64,000 nucleotides of DNA from CAZZNQ01 sp964655775 (GTDB taxonomy: Bacteria; Planctomycetota; Brocadiia; SM23-32): assembly GCA_964655775.1 (NCBI GenBank), contig CAZZNQ010000008.1:1-64000 (forward strand), written 5' to 3'. Made by a program: the position numbers and the translations under genes. Positions 18,098-27,702 of the stretch are shown here, one piece after another. The notes under the pieces were generated by a model. The model saw nothing but the letters and a program-made list of their open reading frames with translations, did not search any database and was not told where the DNA came from. Numbering within the stretch: position 1 is the first letter of the stretch; each line of letters starts with the position of its first letter.

Positions 18098-18405
18098 CAC
18101 TTCCGAAGGCCGTAGTGAGGATGCGCTGGTCTTACCTGCGGCCACAGTATTGGGCATGGCACCTCGTAACCGGCAGTTACCCCATGGTCTCACTTCCCGT
18201 GTCGGCAATGGTGCCTGCAGCGCCTTCTGCTTTTCTCTTTTCGGCGTGCGCGAACGCCGGTCGGCGCGATGCGAATGATGAGGCGGCCGGACCCGGAGTC
18301 ATCACCCAAGATGGGAAATGTCTGGCTCGAACAGCCCTCTGCGGGTAAGATCCATTGCGGCGGCGTAAGCTGAGGGGCCGCCTTCAGAAGGGGGAACCGT
18401 GTGGG
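18098..18405. other. Intergenic region, nothing recognised
   Basis: About 300 bases between citrate synthase and the frame-broken GspG-like gene. No RNA, repeat, terminator or conserved reading frame was recognised. Confidence 0.4.
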
Positions 18406-19034
18406 ATGAGCGGAGGACTACGGCGCAGAGACGGGAGGCACCGTCCGACTGTACGGCAGTTCATCGTCGTTCTCTGCTTCTCGGTCTTTTTGGCTCCCGT
18501 TGTGCTCATTGGCTGCATGTCGCTTCTCGATCTGCTGCAAGATCGGCTAGGTGCAGCGACAGTCCCGCGAGTCGAGCCCGAGTGTCCGACATGCACTTCG
18601 GTTGGTTCCTGCCGATCGCCGTCTATGTTCAGGAGAATCGTCGTCTCCCTCTTGTCACAGAGACGGAGAAGCAAGAGCTGGAGGCGCTACGCCAGGCGCT
18701 TGAAACTGAGGAGCGGGCGCCTCTGCTTGATCCCTGGGAGAACCGGTACCAGCTCTACCTCGACATCGACGGGGACGGTTTCGTCAGAGTTGGGGAGAGA
18801 CGGGTTAAGGCGGAGTTCTACATGTACTCCACAGGCCCAAACCGTGTCGATGAGTTGGGCTGTGGAGACGAGGTGGAGCAGGCCTTGAATCTCCAAGAAC
18901 TCGTCTTGGCTCAACAAGAGAAAGACGGCCACACCACACGATGGGGCGTTGACGGTCGGATGCTCTGGCGGCCGTCCCCTGTCGTTTGGGGAAAGTGGCA
19001 ACCTTTCGGCCAGCATGTTAGCATCCTGAACTGA
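18406..19034 (+). pseudogene. GspG-C-like membrane-anchored protein, apparent frameshift
   Basis: The first frame from ATG 18406 (after a GGGGGAA box) encodes a basic start and one membrane segment (FIVVLCFSVFLAPVVLIGCM), then loses sense. A second frame, from about 18565, continues with SRARVSDMHFGWFLPIAVYV, ENRRLP and LLDPWENRYQLYLDIDGDG, ending with FYMYSTGPNRVDELGCGDE, which is the pattern of the type II secretion GspG/pseudopilin C-terminal domain (DPWGxxYxY...SxGxD). The classical pilin N-methylation motif is absent. A single frame change around 18560-18590 would join anchor and domain. An alternative is an independent short gene from ATG 18591, which has a poor ribosome site. Confidence 0.55.
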
Positions 19035-19072
19035 CGACGCTGCAACGCTTGTCGGTTCCCTCGCTTTTGAGG

Positions 19073-19873
19073 ATGATCAGGCTGATCTGGAGCGCACCAG
19101 AGGAGTGTTCCGGCGACCCCATCGTGATAGCCCGAAACGCCGGGCTCACCTACCCGAGCGGCATCGAGGCCTTGAGGGGCTTGGATCTGGAAGTCCGGAA
19201 AGGGGAGTTCGTCTCCATTGTGGGTCCGTCGGGCTGCGGCAAGTCCACGCTCTTGAAAGCCGTTGCGGGACTTGTGCCTGTGACGACCGGCGGTGTGATT
19301 GTTCCAGACCGAGCCCGAGACAAAGCGCCGCCCCGGGAAAGCAAGACGGCTTTCGTTTTCCAGTCGCCGACACTTCTCTTGTGGAGAACCGCCCGCGGCA
19401 ACGTGGAACTGCCTATGGAGCTCCGAGGGGTGGGGGTTCAGGAACGGCGGGAGCGTGCCAGCACGTTCTTGGACCTTGTCGGCCTTGGTGGCTTCGCAGA
19501 CCGTTTTCCCTCCGAGCTATCGGGGGGTATGCAGATGCGGGTCTCGCTGGCGAGAGCGCTTACCACCCAACCCGAAATAATGCTCCTGGACGAACCGTTT
19601 GGGGCGTTGGATGATCTTACCCGCCAAAAGCTCAACGAGGATCTGCTGCAGATGTGGATGCTGGAGGGTTGGACGGCTCTGTTTGTCACGCACAATGTGG
19701 CGGAGGCGGTGTTTCTGGGTCAGAGGGTACTGGTCATGAGCGAACGGCCTGGCCGTATCGTCGCGGAGATCGAGATCGATCTGCCCTTGCCCCGACCGTC
19801 GGGTGTTCGGACTGGGGCTCGATTCGTTGAATGGGTCCGGGAGGTGAGTTCTTGCCTTGGGGAGGCGGGATGA
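19073..19873 (+). CDS. ABC transporter ATPase, nitrate/sulfonate/taurine-type
   Basis: Walker A GPSGCGKST, Q-loop FVFQSPTLLLWRT, signature LSGGMQMR, Walker B IMLLDEPFGALDD and H-loop TLFVTHN-like (LFVTHNVAEAVFLG) make this a complete nucleotide-binding subunit of the SsuB/TauB/NrtD class. ATG 19073 or TTG 19049 may start it; neither has good ribosome-site spacing. Its stop overlaps the permease ATG (ATGA). With the permease and the lipoprotein that follow it forms one importer. Confidence 0.92.
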   Translation: MIRLIWSAPEECSGDPIVIARNAGLTYPSGIEALRGLDLEVRKGEFVSIVGPSGCGKSTLLKAVAGLVPVTTGGVIVPDRARDKAPPRESKTAFVFQSPTLLLWRTARGNVELPMELRGVGVQERRERASTFLDLVGLGGFADRFPSELSGGMQMRVSLARALTTQPEIMLLDEPFGALDDLTRQKLNEDLLQMWMLEGWTALFVTHNVAEAVFLGQRVLVMSERPGRIVAEIEIDLPLPRPSGVRTGARFVEWVREVSSCLGEAG

Positions 19874-20664
19874 CGGTGTTCGGGCACTCCCATCGACTGC
19901 ATCGGGTTCTGCCACCAGTACTCTTGCTTTTTCTGCTGGGCTGCATCTGGCAAATCATTACGGAGGCGTTCGCCGTTCCCTCCTTTGTACTGCCTTCGCC
20001 GCTTGAGATTGCCTCCGAGGCAATCGGGAATGGCAAGGCACTTCTTTCTGCCACTGCCCTCACGGCGCTGGCTGCAGTCCTGGGCTTCTCCTTCAGCCTA
20101 GTGGTTGGGTGTCTGATCGGATTCGCATTCTCGCAGTGGGCTATCGTACGCAGAAGCTGCTATCCTTACGCGATCTTCCTCCAGACGGTTCCCATTGTCG
20201 CGATTGCGCCCTTGATCATCATATGGTTTGGTACCGGCCTCCAGAGCGTTGTGCTGGTCTCCTTCATTGTCAGCTTGTTTCCGATGATCGCGAATGCAAC
20301 CGCTGGGCTGACCTCGCTGGACCGGGACTTGGTGGACCTTTTCAGGCTCTACGACGCTTCGGGGCTCCAAATGCTCCTGAAACTGCGCCTACCTGCTTCA
20401 GTTCCGTTTGTCATAGCCGGCGCCAAGACCTCAAGCGGACTTTCCGTCATCGGGGCTATAGTTGGGGAGTTCTTCGCCGGGTATGGGACAGATCGGTATG
20501 GGCTCGGCTACCTGATAACGCTCACCTCCGGCCAGCTGAAGATAGCGTATCTCTTCGCGGCCATCCTGTGCTCGACCGGGCTCGGACTCGCTATCTTCGG
20601 TCTGGTGAGTTGGGCCGGTGATTGGATCCTGTCGCGTTGGTACCAACACAAAACAGATTCCTGA
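19870..20664 (+). CDS. ABC transporter permease, SsuC/TauC/ThiX-type
   Basis: ATG 19870 overlaps the ATPase stop and follows GGGGAGGCGGG. The 264-residue protein has about six hydrophobic segments and the permease coupling motif near residue 170-215 (DASGLQMLLKLRLPASVPFVIAG, given here in abbreviated form as LRLPASVPFVIAGAK), the EAA-like loop that docks on the ATPase. It belongs to the BPD family that serves nitrate, sulfonate, taurine and pyrimidine precursors. It is translationally coupled to the ATPase and followed 13 bases later by the binding-lipoprotein gene. Confidence 0.92.
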   Translation: MTVFGHSHRLHRVLPPVLLLFLLGCIWQIITEAFAVPSFVLPSPLEIASEAIGNGKALLSATALTALAAVLGFSFSLVVGCLIGFAFSQWAIVRRSCYPYAIFLQTVPIVAIAPLIIIWFGTGLQSVVLVSFIVSLFPMIANATAGLTSLDRDLVDLFRLYDASGLQMLLKLRLPASVPFVIAGAKTSSGLSVIGAIVGEFFAGYGTDRYGLGYLITLTSGQLKIAYLFAAILCSTGLGLAIFGLVSWAGDWILSRWYQHKTDS

Positions 20665-20677
20665 CGGAGGCGGACCG

Positions 20678-21691
20678 ATGAGACTAAGCAGAAGAGCCTG
20701 TTTGCTCGCATACGGAATCCTGTTTTTCGCGCTGGCGTCAGGTTGTGGTAGGGAGCCAGAATCAGAGTCCCCCGCCGATCAGCAGGAGACCATCGACGTC
20801 TCGCTTCTTCTGAACTGGTTTCCAGAGGCCGAACATGGGGGCTTCTTCGCAGCCCAGGCGCATGGCTTTTATGAGGAGGAGGGCCTTCGAGTCCGAATAC
20901 TGGCAGGGGGGCCCGGGGCGTCGGTTGTGCCGCGAGTTGCGACGGGCGCGGTCGATTTCGGGGTTGAGAACGCCGATCACGTTCTGCTTGCCCGCTCACA
21001 GGATGCACCGGTTGTGGCCGTGATGGCTCCCATCCAGACACATCCGCGATGCATAATGGTGCACGAGGATTCGGGGATAACGGATCTATCAGGTTTGCAG
21101 GATATCACTCTCGCTATGAACGTTGGGGGAGCCTTCTCACACTACCTGCGGGAGCATGTGCCTCTGAACGGTGTGCAGATCGTGCCGTATGCGGGCAACG
21201 TGAGCCGTTTCATCAGGGACAAGAACTTCGCCCAGCAGGCCTATGTCTTCAGTGAGCCCTACCTGGCGCGGCTGCAAGGCGTGAAGCCAAGGACTCTCCT
21301 GTTGTCTGAGATCGGTTTTAACCCGTACACCAGCTGCCTGTTGACGAGCGAAGAGATGATCGAGACTCGTCCCGACGTGGTGCGCCGAGTGGTCCGCGCG
21401 GCAGTAAAGGGCTGGGCGAAGTACCTGGAGGATCCCGTTGCCACCAACCGCCGGATCAACGAGGTCAATCCGGAGATGGATCTGGCGATACTTGAGTATG
21501 GTTGGGAGGCCCTGCGCGGGTTGGTCCTCACAGAAGATGCCAGAACGGGCGGGATCGGGGTGATGAAGCTCGAACGTTGGTCACAGCTGCACGAACAGTT
21601 GGTTGAGATAGAATTGGTTCCGGCGGGCAAAGTCGAACCGCAGGACGCGTTTACGGATTCGTTCCTGCCAGGCCCGGAGTACAGGGACTAG
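20678..21691 (+). CDS. NMT1/THI5-like substrate-binding lipoprotein
   Basis: ATG 20678 follows GGAGGCGG; 337 residues. A signal peptide ends in a lipobox (ALASGCG), so the protein is lipid-anchored outside the cytoplasmic membrane. The mature start DVSLLLNWFPEAEHGGFFAA and AQAHGFYEEEGLRVRI is the NMT1/THI5 pattern of binding proteins for thiamine-pyrimidine precursors and related ligands, also seen in riboflavin and sulfonate systems. VATGAVDFGVENADHVLLAR follows the fold. Ligand unknown; no TPP or FMN riboswitch was recognised upstream. Confidence 0.88.
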   Translation: MRLSRRACLLAYGILFFALASGCGREPESESPADQQETIDVSLLLNWFPEAEHGGFFAAQAHGFYEEEGLRVRILAGGPGASVVPRVATGAVDFGVENADHVLLARSQDAPVVAVMAPIQTHPRCIMVHEDSGITDLSGLQDITLAMNVGGAFSHYLREHVPLNGVQIVPYAGNVSRFIRDKNFAQQAYVFSEPYLARLQGVKPRTLLLSEIGFNPYTSCLLTSEEMIETRPDVVRRVVRAAVKGWAKYLEDPVATNRRINEVNPEMDLAILEYGWEALRGLVLTEDARTGGIGVMKLERWSQLHEQLVEIELVPAGKVEPQDAFTDSFLPGPEYRD

Positions 21692-21885
21692 CTGCAATGG
21701 AGACAATCTGTGTTCGGAGAACAGGCTTCATCCTGAACCGTAGGAGGTAGCTGCTGCGTGGGGCTCGTCGTGGCGTCAGATGCAGTGATGGGACTTCCGG
21801 CGATCTGTGTTACTTCCGCAAGATCAATTTGGCCTGCCCGCTGCTGCTTGCCCTCTTGAGCGGGATTAGGATGTGTGCACACAGA

Positions 21886-23136
21886 CTACTTGACTGCCTG
21901 GCGAGCCGTGTCCAGCGCGCGTCGCAACAGCCAAGCAGCCTCGAGGGGATCCGGCTCTCGGGCGGCCGCCTCTACGGCTGACTTCAGTGAGCCCCGAACC
22001 GTCTCAGATAGGCCGGGAGCGGTCCCGCCCAGCAGCGTGTCGATGGTTGTCTCGTAGACTGCGACACACGCCGCAGAATTGCCGGCGTTATAGAGTGGCG
22101 CACCCACCGATACTGCGTGCTCAATCAATCGTACGGCTGCTTCGTTGGTATTGAGGTCGTGTTCTGGACTCTGGAGCACGGAGTCCACGAGATGAAGGAT
22201 GCCGTTCGAGGCCAACACATTGGCCGTGACCACCTCCGCGTCGCCAATGCGGAAAGGTCCTTCCGAGTCTACGGACACCTCGCGGCCGGCCAGCGTTTGA
22301 AGTTCATCCCTGCCCAAGGTCAACTGGCCGGGCACCACATGGTTCAGGAGCAGTCCGCGAAGCCTTGTTCGGTTATCGGTTTGAAGCAGTTCTGCCAGAT
22401 TACCTCGCGGCAGCTCCGCGAAGGCGGCTTCCGTGGGCGCGAAGATCGTCATCGGGCCGGCACCCCGGAAAGCGGGCTCCAACCCGGAGGCCCGAACGGC
22501 CTGCGCAAACGCGTCCGCCTGTTCCATGCTTTCGATGCGGTCCATAAGATCGGGCTCTGGTTCCGCTGCCCCGTACGCTCTGATCCAGTCGACCTGAAGT
22601 TTGAACGGGCCCTCCTTCTTGTCGGAGATCGTGAAGCCGAGCGACTGCACGTCCCTGGATTCGATGCTGCGACCCGGAAGCCTTTGTCCGAAGAGGGTCC
22701 ACTCGAAGTTCCGGAAGGGCACTCGGATCTCGCTCCATTGGTTCTTCTCAGGCAGCAGCGGCGCACGCCAAGAGCCGGGCGTCGTGCGCCGCTCCGTGTG
22801 CAGGTTGATGTAGTAGGACCGGCCATCGCCGCGAATACGAAGGATGATGCCTTCGTGCCCCTTAAGTGACCCCGGTTCCAGCACAGCACGGACCGATGAG
22901 AATCCCCCGTTGTTCTCTAACGAGAGATTACCGGAGAAATCCAGCACGCCCTCCGCAGTAGGTTGGGCGCCTCCTTCGGAGACGCCGCCCATGACGTTGT
23001 CATTGACCGCAAGCCATCTGCCTTTCTTCGTTTCGAAATCGAAGAGAACCTGCGTCCCGGCCTGCTCGTGCGCCCAGACGGCGGCGGCTGCGACCACCAG
23101 GATACCGACCGACAGCGTTCCCAGAGTTCCACTCAT
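21886..23136 (-). CDS. CIA30 domain fused to fasciclin (FAS1) domain, exported
   Basis: AAGGAGGGG precedes the ATG. After a signal peptide (residues 1 to about 22, ending VWAHE) comes a CIA30/NDUFAF1-like sandwich (FDFETKKGRWLAVNDNVMGG; LRIRGDGRSYYINLHTERR; DVQSLGFTISDKKEGPF), then a FAS1 domain (about residues 215-340: GAGPMTIFAPTEAAFAELPR; LLNHVVPGQL; NGILHLVDSVL) and a C-terminal helical tail. CIA30 assists respiratory complex I assembly in mitochondria; the bacterial exported forms are uncharacterised. FAS1 is an adhesion or protein-interaction fold. Convergent with the ABC operon. Confidence 0.88.
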   Translation of the reverse strand: MSGTLGTLSVGILVVAAAAVWAHEQAGTQVLFDFETKKGRWLAVNDNVMGGVSEGGAQPTAEGVLDFSGNLSLENNGGFSSVRAVLEPGSLKGHEGIILRIRGDGRSYYINLHTERRTTPGSWRAPLLPEKNQWSEIRVPFRNFEWTLFGQRLPGRSIESRDVQSLGFTISDKKEGPFKLQVDWIRAYGAAEPEPDLMDRIESMEQADAFAQAVRASGLEPAFRGAGPMTIFAPTEAAFAELPRGNLAELLQTDNRTRLRGLLLNHVVPGQLTLGRDELQTLAGREVSVDSEGPFRIGDAEVVTANVLASNGILHLVDSVLQSPEHDLNTNEAAVRLIEHAVSVGAPLYNAGNSAACVAVYETTIDTLLGGTAPGLSETVRGSLKSAVEAAAREPDPLEAAWLLRRALDTARQAVK

Positions 23137-23279
23137 CTGTGCCCCTCCTTGCCTCGATCAGAAGTATGATACTCAGCACACCGCGCCTGGAATGCCCTGT
23201 CCAGAGGCATAGGCACCTGCAGGCGCCGTTTTGCTTGCACCCTAAATCGCCTATAGCCGAGTGTGCCAAGGCCCAGAAC

Positions 23280-24227
23280 TCAAGGTAACGGGAAGAACAG
23301 CTGATAAAAAGCCAGTGCGCCTGGGATCGACAGCAGGGAGAAGGCAAAGGAAGCAACCAAAAACTGACTGACGATGGCGCTGTTGCCACCCGCTCTCTGA
23401 GCCAATACGGGTGCGGCCGTAACCGGTGGCATGGCACTCTCCAGGAATATGATGAAGGACAGCGCGGTCGGCGGCCGAATCAGCGCCAGGATGCACAGCG
23501 TCACCGCAGGTAGAACCAGATTCTTGAGCACCACGAACTTCGCCACTTCGGTGACCTCAAAGCCGGCTCCCTGGCGCAAGTCCAGGTATATGCTGCCGCC
23601 GAGTATCAGCATCAGTAGCGGGACGGTCATCTGGCCTACCATCGCCAGGGCCCTCAAGGCAAAGGCGGGAACGTAATCCTGTAAGCCGGTCATTTTCGTC
23701 AAGATGGCGGCAACGGTCACAAGTAGGACCGGGTGCACGACTTTACCCAGTCCGGGCGTGTGGCGTGCTCTGCCGAAGAACAGCCCATATGTTGAGAACA
23801 GGAATGCACTGAAAAACATGACGAACAGGAAAAGTAGGACAACCACGCGCGAATCGCTTCCCCACATCTCTGCGAGGATCACGAGGGGGACGAAGGTAGC
23901 GTTCTGGTAGAAGAGCGTCATGCCGAACTCACGGCGCGTTCGTGGTCGCGAAACCCGCATTGCGGCGAGGACGAATACTGCCAGAGCCACCGTAAAGACC
24001 AGCCAGGCGAAAGGCATGAGCCACCATTTTGGGTAGGTGGATGGCTCGAACTGGCGCGTAATCCGGACGAAGACGAGGCAGGGAAGAGATACGTCGAGCG
24101 CCAGTATGCTCAGAAAGCGAAGGGCTTCCCCCGGCAATACCCGGCGACTGAGCAGCGAGAAGCCTAGCAGCCCTATGCCAAGAAGCACGGCTACGGCCTC
24201 AAAGGCCTGTATGAAGGTCTGTATCAC
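23280..24227 (-). CDS. AEC-family transporter (auxin efflux carrier type)
   Basis: From GTG 24227 the protein has 315 residues and about ten hydrophobic helices, the normal AEC size; ATG 24269 would add 14 residues. Family features include the early LPCLVF motif in the third helix region, the broken-helix FYQNATFVPLVIL segment and the C-terminal ESAMPPVTAAPVLAQRAGGN segment. AEC proteins move organic acids such as malate or malonate, or auxin in plants. The neighbours do not point to a substrate. The start codon is uncertain. Confidence 0.85.
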   Translation of the reverse strand: MIQTFIQAFEAVAVLLGIGLLGFSLLSRRVLPGEALRFLSILALDVSLPCLVFVRITRQFEPSTYPKWWLMPFAWLVFTVALAVFVLAAMRVSRPRTRREFGMTLFYQNATFVPLVILAEMWGSDSRVVVLLFLFVMFFSAFLFSTYGLFFGRARHTPGLGKVVHPVLLVTVAAILTKMTGLQDYVPAFALRALAMVGQMTVPLLMLILGGSIYLDLRQGAGFEVTEVAKFVVLKNLVLPAVTLCILALIRPPTALSFIIFLESAMPPVTAAPVLAQRAGGNSAIVSQFLVASFAFSLLSIPGALAFYQLFFPLP

Positions 24228-24399
24228 CGCTGACAACCTTGAACCGTGGGCGCAACTGCGACAGGGCATTATGGCGGCTACTGATGCTGCTTGCCAGTGT
24301 GGGCACACCAAACTGGCCAACACTGAAGGCTTTATCAGACGACCAGACGGTTGATTTCTATCGTAGAGCGGGAGTTCAGCGCAGGCCGGTATTCGCTCG

Positions 24400-25962
24400 T
24401 CAGCCCTGCGTGCAGATCGTTTCCCTGATGCCGGTTGCCGACCTTCGCACGGCGCGCCTCTCAGCGGCACCAAACCTCTCCAGATTGCGCAGTTGGAGGG
24501 CCATACGGGGGTTGCTTGCCAGCCGCTTGCGATGCCGAAGCAGGAAATCCCAGTAGAGGGTCGTGAATGGGCACGCGTCACCACCTGTGCGTTCGGAGGG
24601 GTGGTAACGGCACTCCCGGCAATAGTTACTCATCCGTTGGATGTAGCGGCCACTTGCACAGTAGGGCTTGGTGGCCATGATCCCGCCGTCGGCAAACTGG
24701 GACATGCCGAGCGTGTTGGGTAGTTCCACCCATTCAACAGCGTCGACATAGACAGCGAGGTACCATTGGTGCACGGCTTGTGGGTCCACGCCCAGTATTA
24801 GCGCAAACAGTCCCGTGACCATCAGCCTTTGGATGTGGTGGGCGTAACCGTAAGACAGCGTCTGCTCAATACACTCGTGCAGGCAGTTCATGTCCGTATC
24901 GGCTGTCCAATAGAACGAGGGCAAAGGAAGCGTGGCCTCCAGGGCGTTGAGCCTGAGGTAATCGGGCATGTGATGCCAGTAGGTGCCACGCACGTACTCC
25001 CGCCAGCCGAGGATCTGCCGAACGAAGCCCTCGACCGAATTCAGCGGGGCAGCGTCTTCGGAAAGCGTGTCGCACGCGGCTTGAACCACCTCACCGGGAT
25101 TAAGGAGTTTCAGGTTCATAGCGGATGACAGGCGAGAATGGTACAAGTACGGACGGCCCTTCCACATGGCGTCCTGATAGGGCCCGAAGGATCCAAGCCG
25201 GTGTTCGAGGAAGTCGCGCAAAGCTCCTTGAGCATCTTCGGGTGTGACGGGCCAGTCGAAGTGCGCAAGACTCCCTGGATGGTCGCTGAAACGTCGCTCT
25301 ACCAGTTCAATGACATCGCGCGTTGTGTGGTCAGGCTGGAAGGAGATCGGATCTGGGATTTCTCCAGGACCGTCGCGGCCGAACGATTGTCGGTTCTCGT
25401 CATCCAGACTCCATCGGCCGCCCAGTGGCTCTACGCCGTCCATGAGGACGTCGTATCTGCGCCTCATCTCCCGATAGAAGTACTCCATGACCGTGCGCTT
25501 GCGACCCTCGATGTGATGCTCGAATTCCTCTCGGGAGGTGACGAAGTGCCTGTCTTCTCGGACTTCCAAGGGGAGGCGCAGGTCCCTGACCGTCCGGGAT
25601 ATATCCCTGTTCACTCGCCATTCGCCCGGTTGCACCATAACGATCCGGTTGGGGTCTAGCTCGGTAACGGCGGTCTGCAGTTCGGTCGCAAAGCTGCCTC
25701 GGTTGTTCGGGGCGTCCAGGGCGCGATAGAACACACGGATCCGTTTCTCCAGAAGAGCGTCCCGGAAGTGGCGCATGGCGCTCAGGAACATCACGATGCG
25801 GGCTTTGTGTGACATGACGAGCTCTGATTCCGCCGGCACCTCGGCCATCCAGACTCTATCGACCGCCGGATCAAACCCGTCAAAGGCGGCAGACCCCGCA
25901 TTGAGTTGGTCGCCCAGCACCAGTACCAGATTGCGCGTGTTTCTGGTCTCGGTGGATTGCAT
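24400..25962 (-). CDS. Fe-S bacterial cryptochrome/(6-4) photolyase (PhrB class)
   Basis: Start at ATG 25962 follows AGGATAGG and gives 520 residues, the usual size; a GTG at 26043 would add 27. The N-terminal LVLVLGDQLN domain and the helical FAD domain (WKGRPYLYHSRLSSAMNLKL; GYAHHIQRLMVTGLFALILG; YVDAVEWVELPNTLGMSQFA) match the FeS-BCP group. The four cluster cysteines are visible: MNCLHE, CRECRYHP (two) and GDACPF. Such enzymes repair (6-4) UV photoproducts or sense light. It follows the 26062-27702 gene by about 100 bases on the same strand. Confidence 0.95.
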   Translation of the reverse strand: MQSTETRNTRNLVLVLGDQLNAGSAAFDGFDPAVDRVWMAEVPAESELVMSHKARIVMFLSAMRHFRDALLEKRIRVFYRALDAPNNRGSFATELQTAVTELDPNRIVMVQPGEWRVNRDISRTVRDLRLPLEVREDRHFVTSREEFEHHIEGRKRTVMEYFYREMRRRYDVLMDGVEPLGGRWSLDDENRQSFGRDGPGEIPDPISFQPDHTTRDVIELVERRFSDHPGSLAHFDWPVTPEDAQGALRDFLEHRLGSFGPYQDAMWKGRPYLYHSRLSSAMNLKLLNPGEVVQAACDTLSEDAAPLNSVEGFVRQILGWREYVRGTYWHHMPDYLRLNALEATLPLPSFYWTADTDMNCLHECIEQTLSYGYAHHIQRLMVTGLFALILGVDPQAVHQWYLAVYVDAVEWVELPNTLGMSQFADGGIMATKPYCASGRYIQRMSNYCRECRYHPSERTGGDACPFTTLYWDFLLRHRKRLASNPRMALQLRNLERFGAAERRAVRRSATGIRETICTQG

Positions 25963-26061
25963 CTGTTTGGGCCTATCCTGAGCGTAAGGGGCGACGGGTC
26001 GGAGCTGTGACGGCCGGTCCGCCTCAGGGTCGTCCAGGCTCACGAGACAGGTGCAGAGAAG

Positions 26062-27702
26062 TCACCGGCGTGGTTCCTCCGATGCTCTCAGCGCCAGATC
26101 GCCGGGCCACAGCTCGTGGGCAGGCGATTGGAATAGAGGGAGCAAACGCCAGTCCCGATCATAGGTTTCGATGAACTCCCCGCTGGGCAGCTGGGCCAGA
26201 TTGATGCTTAGCCCTCCCGACTCGCGGATGGCGAGTTGCCGGTCGCTGGTTGTTGCAGAGATCTCAGCCAAGCAAACGCCCTCGGTCTCGTCGGCCCAGT
26301 GGAGTTCCACAAGGTATCCTGCAAAAGTCCAGGCGTCGTCCGCACGCAGAACTCGAACGTCGCAACTACGCATGCGCATGACGCCTTCGTGCCAGACGGT
26401 GCGATGCAGCCTTCCGTCCTCGATGAAGAATGGCCGGATGTGGAGACGATGCGCGTAGGCCTCTATAACAACGCCGCTCTCATCCGCCGAGACTGTCGTC
26501 CACGGTCCCACAAACCCCATGCTGGGTGGCCTGGTCCGCGCTGCCGGCAGCGCGTCGATTCTCTGTCGCGTTTGAGTGTGGAAGTAACTGGTCGTCGTGC
26601 GGGCAAAGAGACACAGGGCTCGGTTCTCGTTCTGGGCAACGTAACCATTGACGACATTGCTGGCGTCGGCGTTAGTGAAGGCGACAGCCCGCTCCGTCGC
26701 TGAATCGCCGACGGCTATCATGAGGTGCAGTTGCTGAGGAAAGTAGTGGCCCCCGGTCATGCTGCCCACGCCAGCGTGCTGCGTCTGCCAGCTCGTGAAC
26801 CGGAATGGCGTGATGCCGGCCCGGCCGGCTGCACGGAACGGGTATTGTCTGTTGCGATATTCCTGGAGCGCCGCGGCCGGAGTCTTTTCGTCGACCTCTC
26901 CATCGGCAATGGCGGGCAAACCACCTTTGCCCGGGTCTGCGAAAAGCCGGTAGTCGCGAGAAACGCCACTGATCGGCAGGCCCAACACAGGGTGATGCAG
27001 TGCATACTGCAGCCCGAGTAGATGCTCGACGACCATGGCCATTTCGCGCTGAACGTCCGCAGATGCTGCGCAACTCTCCATGCGCTTCAGCGCGGTTAGG
27101 ATAATCTGGTTGTAGTTGGGTGAGACGAATTCGTCGATACCGTAGGCTGAAACATGGTTGAACCAGCGGCGCCACTGCCCTTGGCCCGCGCGAACCAATC
27201 GGGAATCATCGAAATGCCTGCCCAACAGAAGAAGCGATTGGATGTAGAGCACAAAGATGTTGCTGTAAGCAGCATAATCGCGGTGGACATCGAAGACCTC
27301 CTCCTGCCAGCGGCGCTCGACCGCGGTGGCGGCGACCCACAGAGCGTCTTCGATTTGTCGCACAAGGCCTTCCGGCAGTAGCTGGGCATGTTCCTCGACA
27401 ATCGCCACAGCGCTGGAAACCAGGAACAGCGTCCCATTCAGGTCACGCCAGCCTTCGGGAACGAGCATGGGAAAACGGCCATAGTCGGGACCGGGCTTCC
27501 GATGTTGCGCCGCCAGAACCTGCTCGATGATGGCAATTGCCGTCTGGCGGTCACCGGAATCGTCTCGTCGTAAGAGCAGTTCCGCCAGCGGCATTGATGA
27601 GTGAGCCAGCCCGTGAACGTCGCCCTTTCGCACCAAAGACCGCTCGGGGTCGAACCGGGAAAGCAACGTCTTCAGCTTCCTGTGCCACGTCGCCGGACTC
27701 AT
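26062..27702 (-). CDS. Large hypothetical, probable alpha/alpha-toroid carbohydrate enzyme
   Basis: ATG 27702 follows AGAGGAGAA; 546 residues without a signal peptide. The N-terminal half is helical with repeated aromatic helices (DYAAYSNIFVLYIQSLLLLG; NHVSAYGIDEFVSPNYNQII); the second half is beta-rich (VGSMTGGHYFPQQLHLMIAV; RTVWHEGVMRMRSCDVRVL). This toroid-plus-sandwich plan resembles heparinase II/III and polysaccharide lyases, including a conserved-looking FVSPNYN segment, but I do not recognise a named family. It may lead a two-gene unit with the photolyase, an odd pairing that is probably fortuitous. Confidence 0.6.
   Translation of the reverse strand: MSPATWHRKLKTLLSRFDPERSLVRKGDVHGLAHSSMPLAELLLRRDDSGDRQTAIAIIEQVLAAQHRKPGPDYGRFPMLVPEGWRDLNGTLFLVSSAVAIVEEHAQLLPEGLVRQIEDALWVAATAVERRWQEEVFDVHRDYAAYSNIFVLYIQSLLLLGRHFDDSRLVRAGQGQWRRWFNHVSAYGIDEFVSPNYNQIILTALKRMESCAASADVQREMAMVVEHLLGLQYALHHPVLGLPISGVSRDYRLFADPGKGGLPAIADGEVDEKTPAAALQEYRNRQYPFRAAGRAGITPFRFTSWQTQHAGVGSMTGGHYFPQQLHLMIAVGDSATERAVAFTNADASNVVNGYVAQNENRALCLFARTTTSYFHTQTRQRIDALPAARTRPPSMGFVGPWTTVSADESGVVIEAYAHRLHIRPFFIEDGRLHRTVWHEGVMRMRSCDVRVLRADDAWTFAGYLVELHWADETEGVCLAEISATTSDRQLAIRESGGLSINLAQLPSGEFIETYDRDWRLLPLFQSPAHELWPGDLALRASEEPRR

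Noticed and set aside
20600..21691. Assignment of the NMT1/THI5-like importer to thiamine uptake
   Set aside because: The family covers several ligands and no TPP riboswitch or thi gene is nearby.
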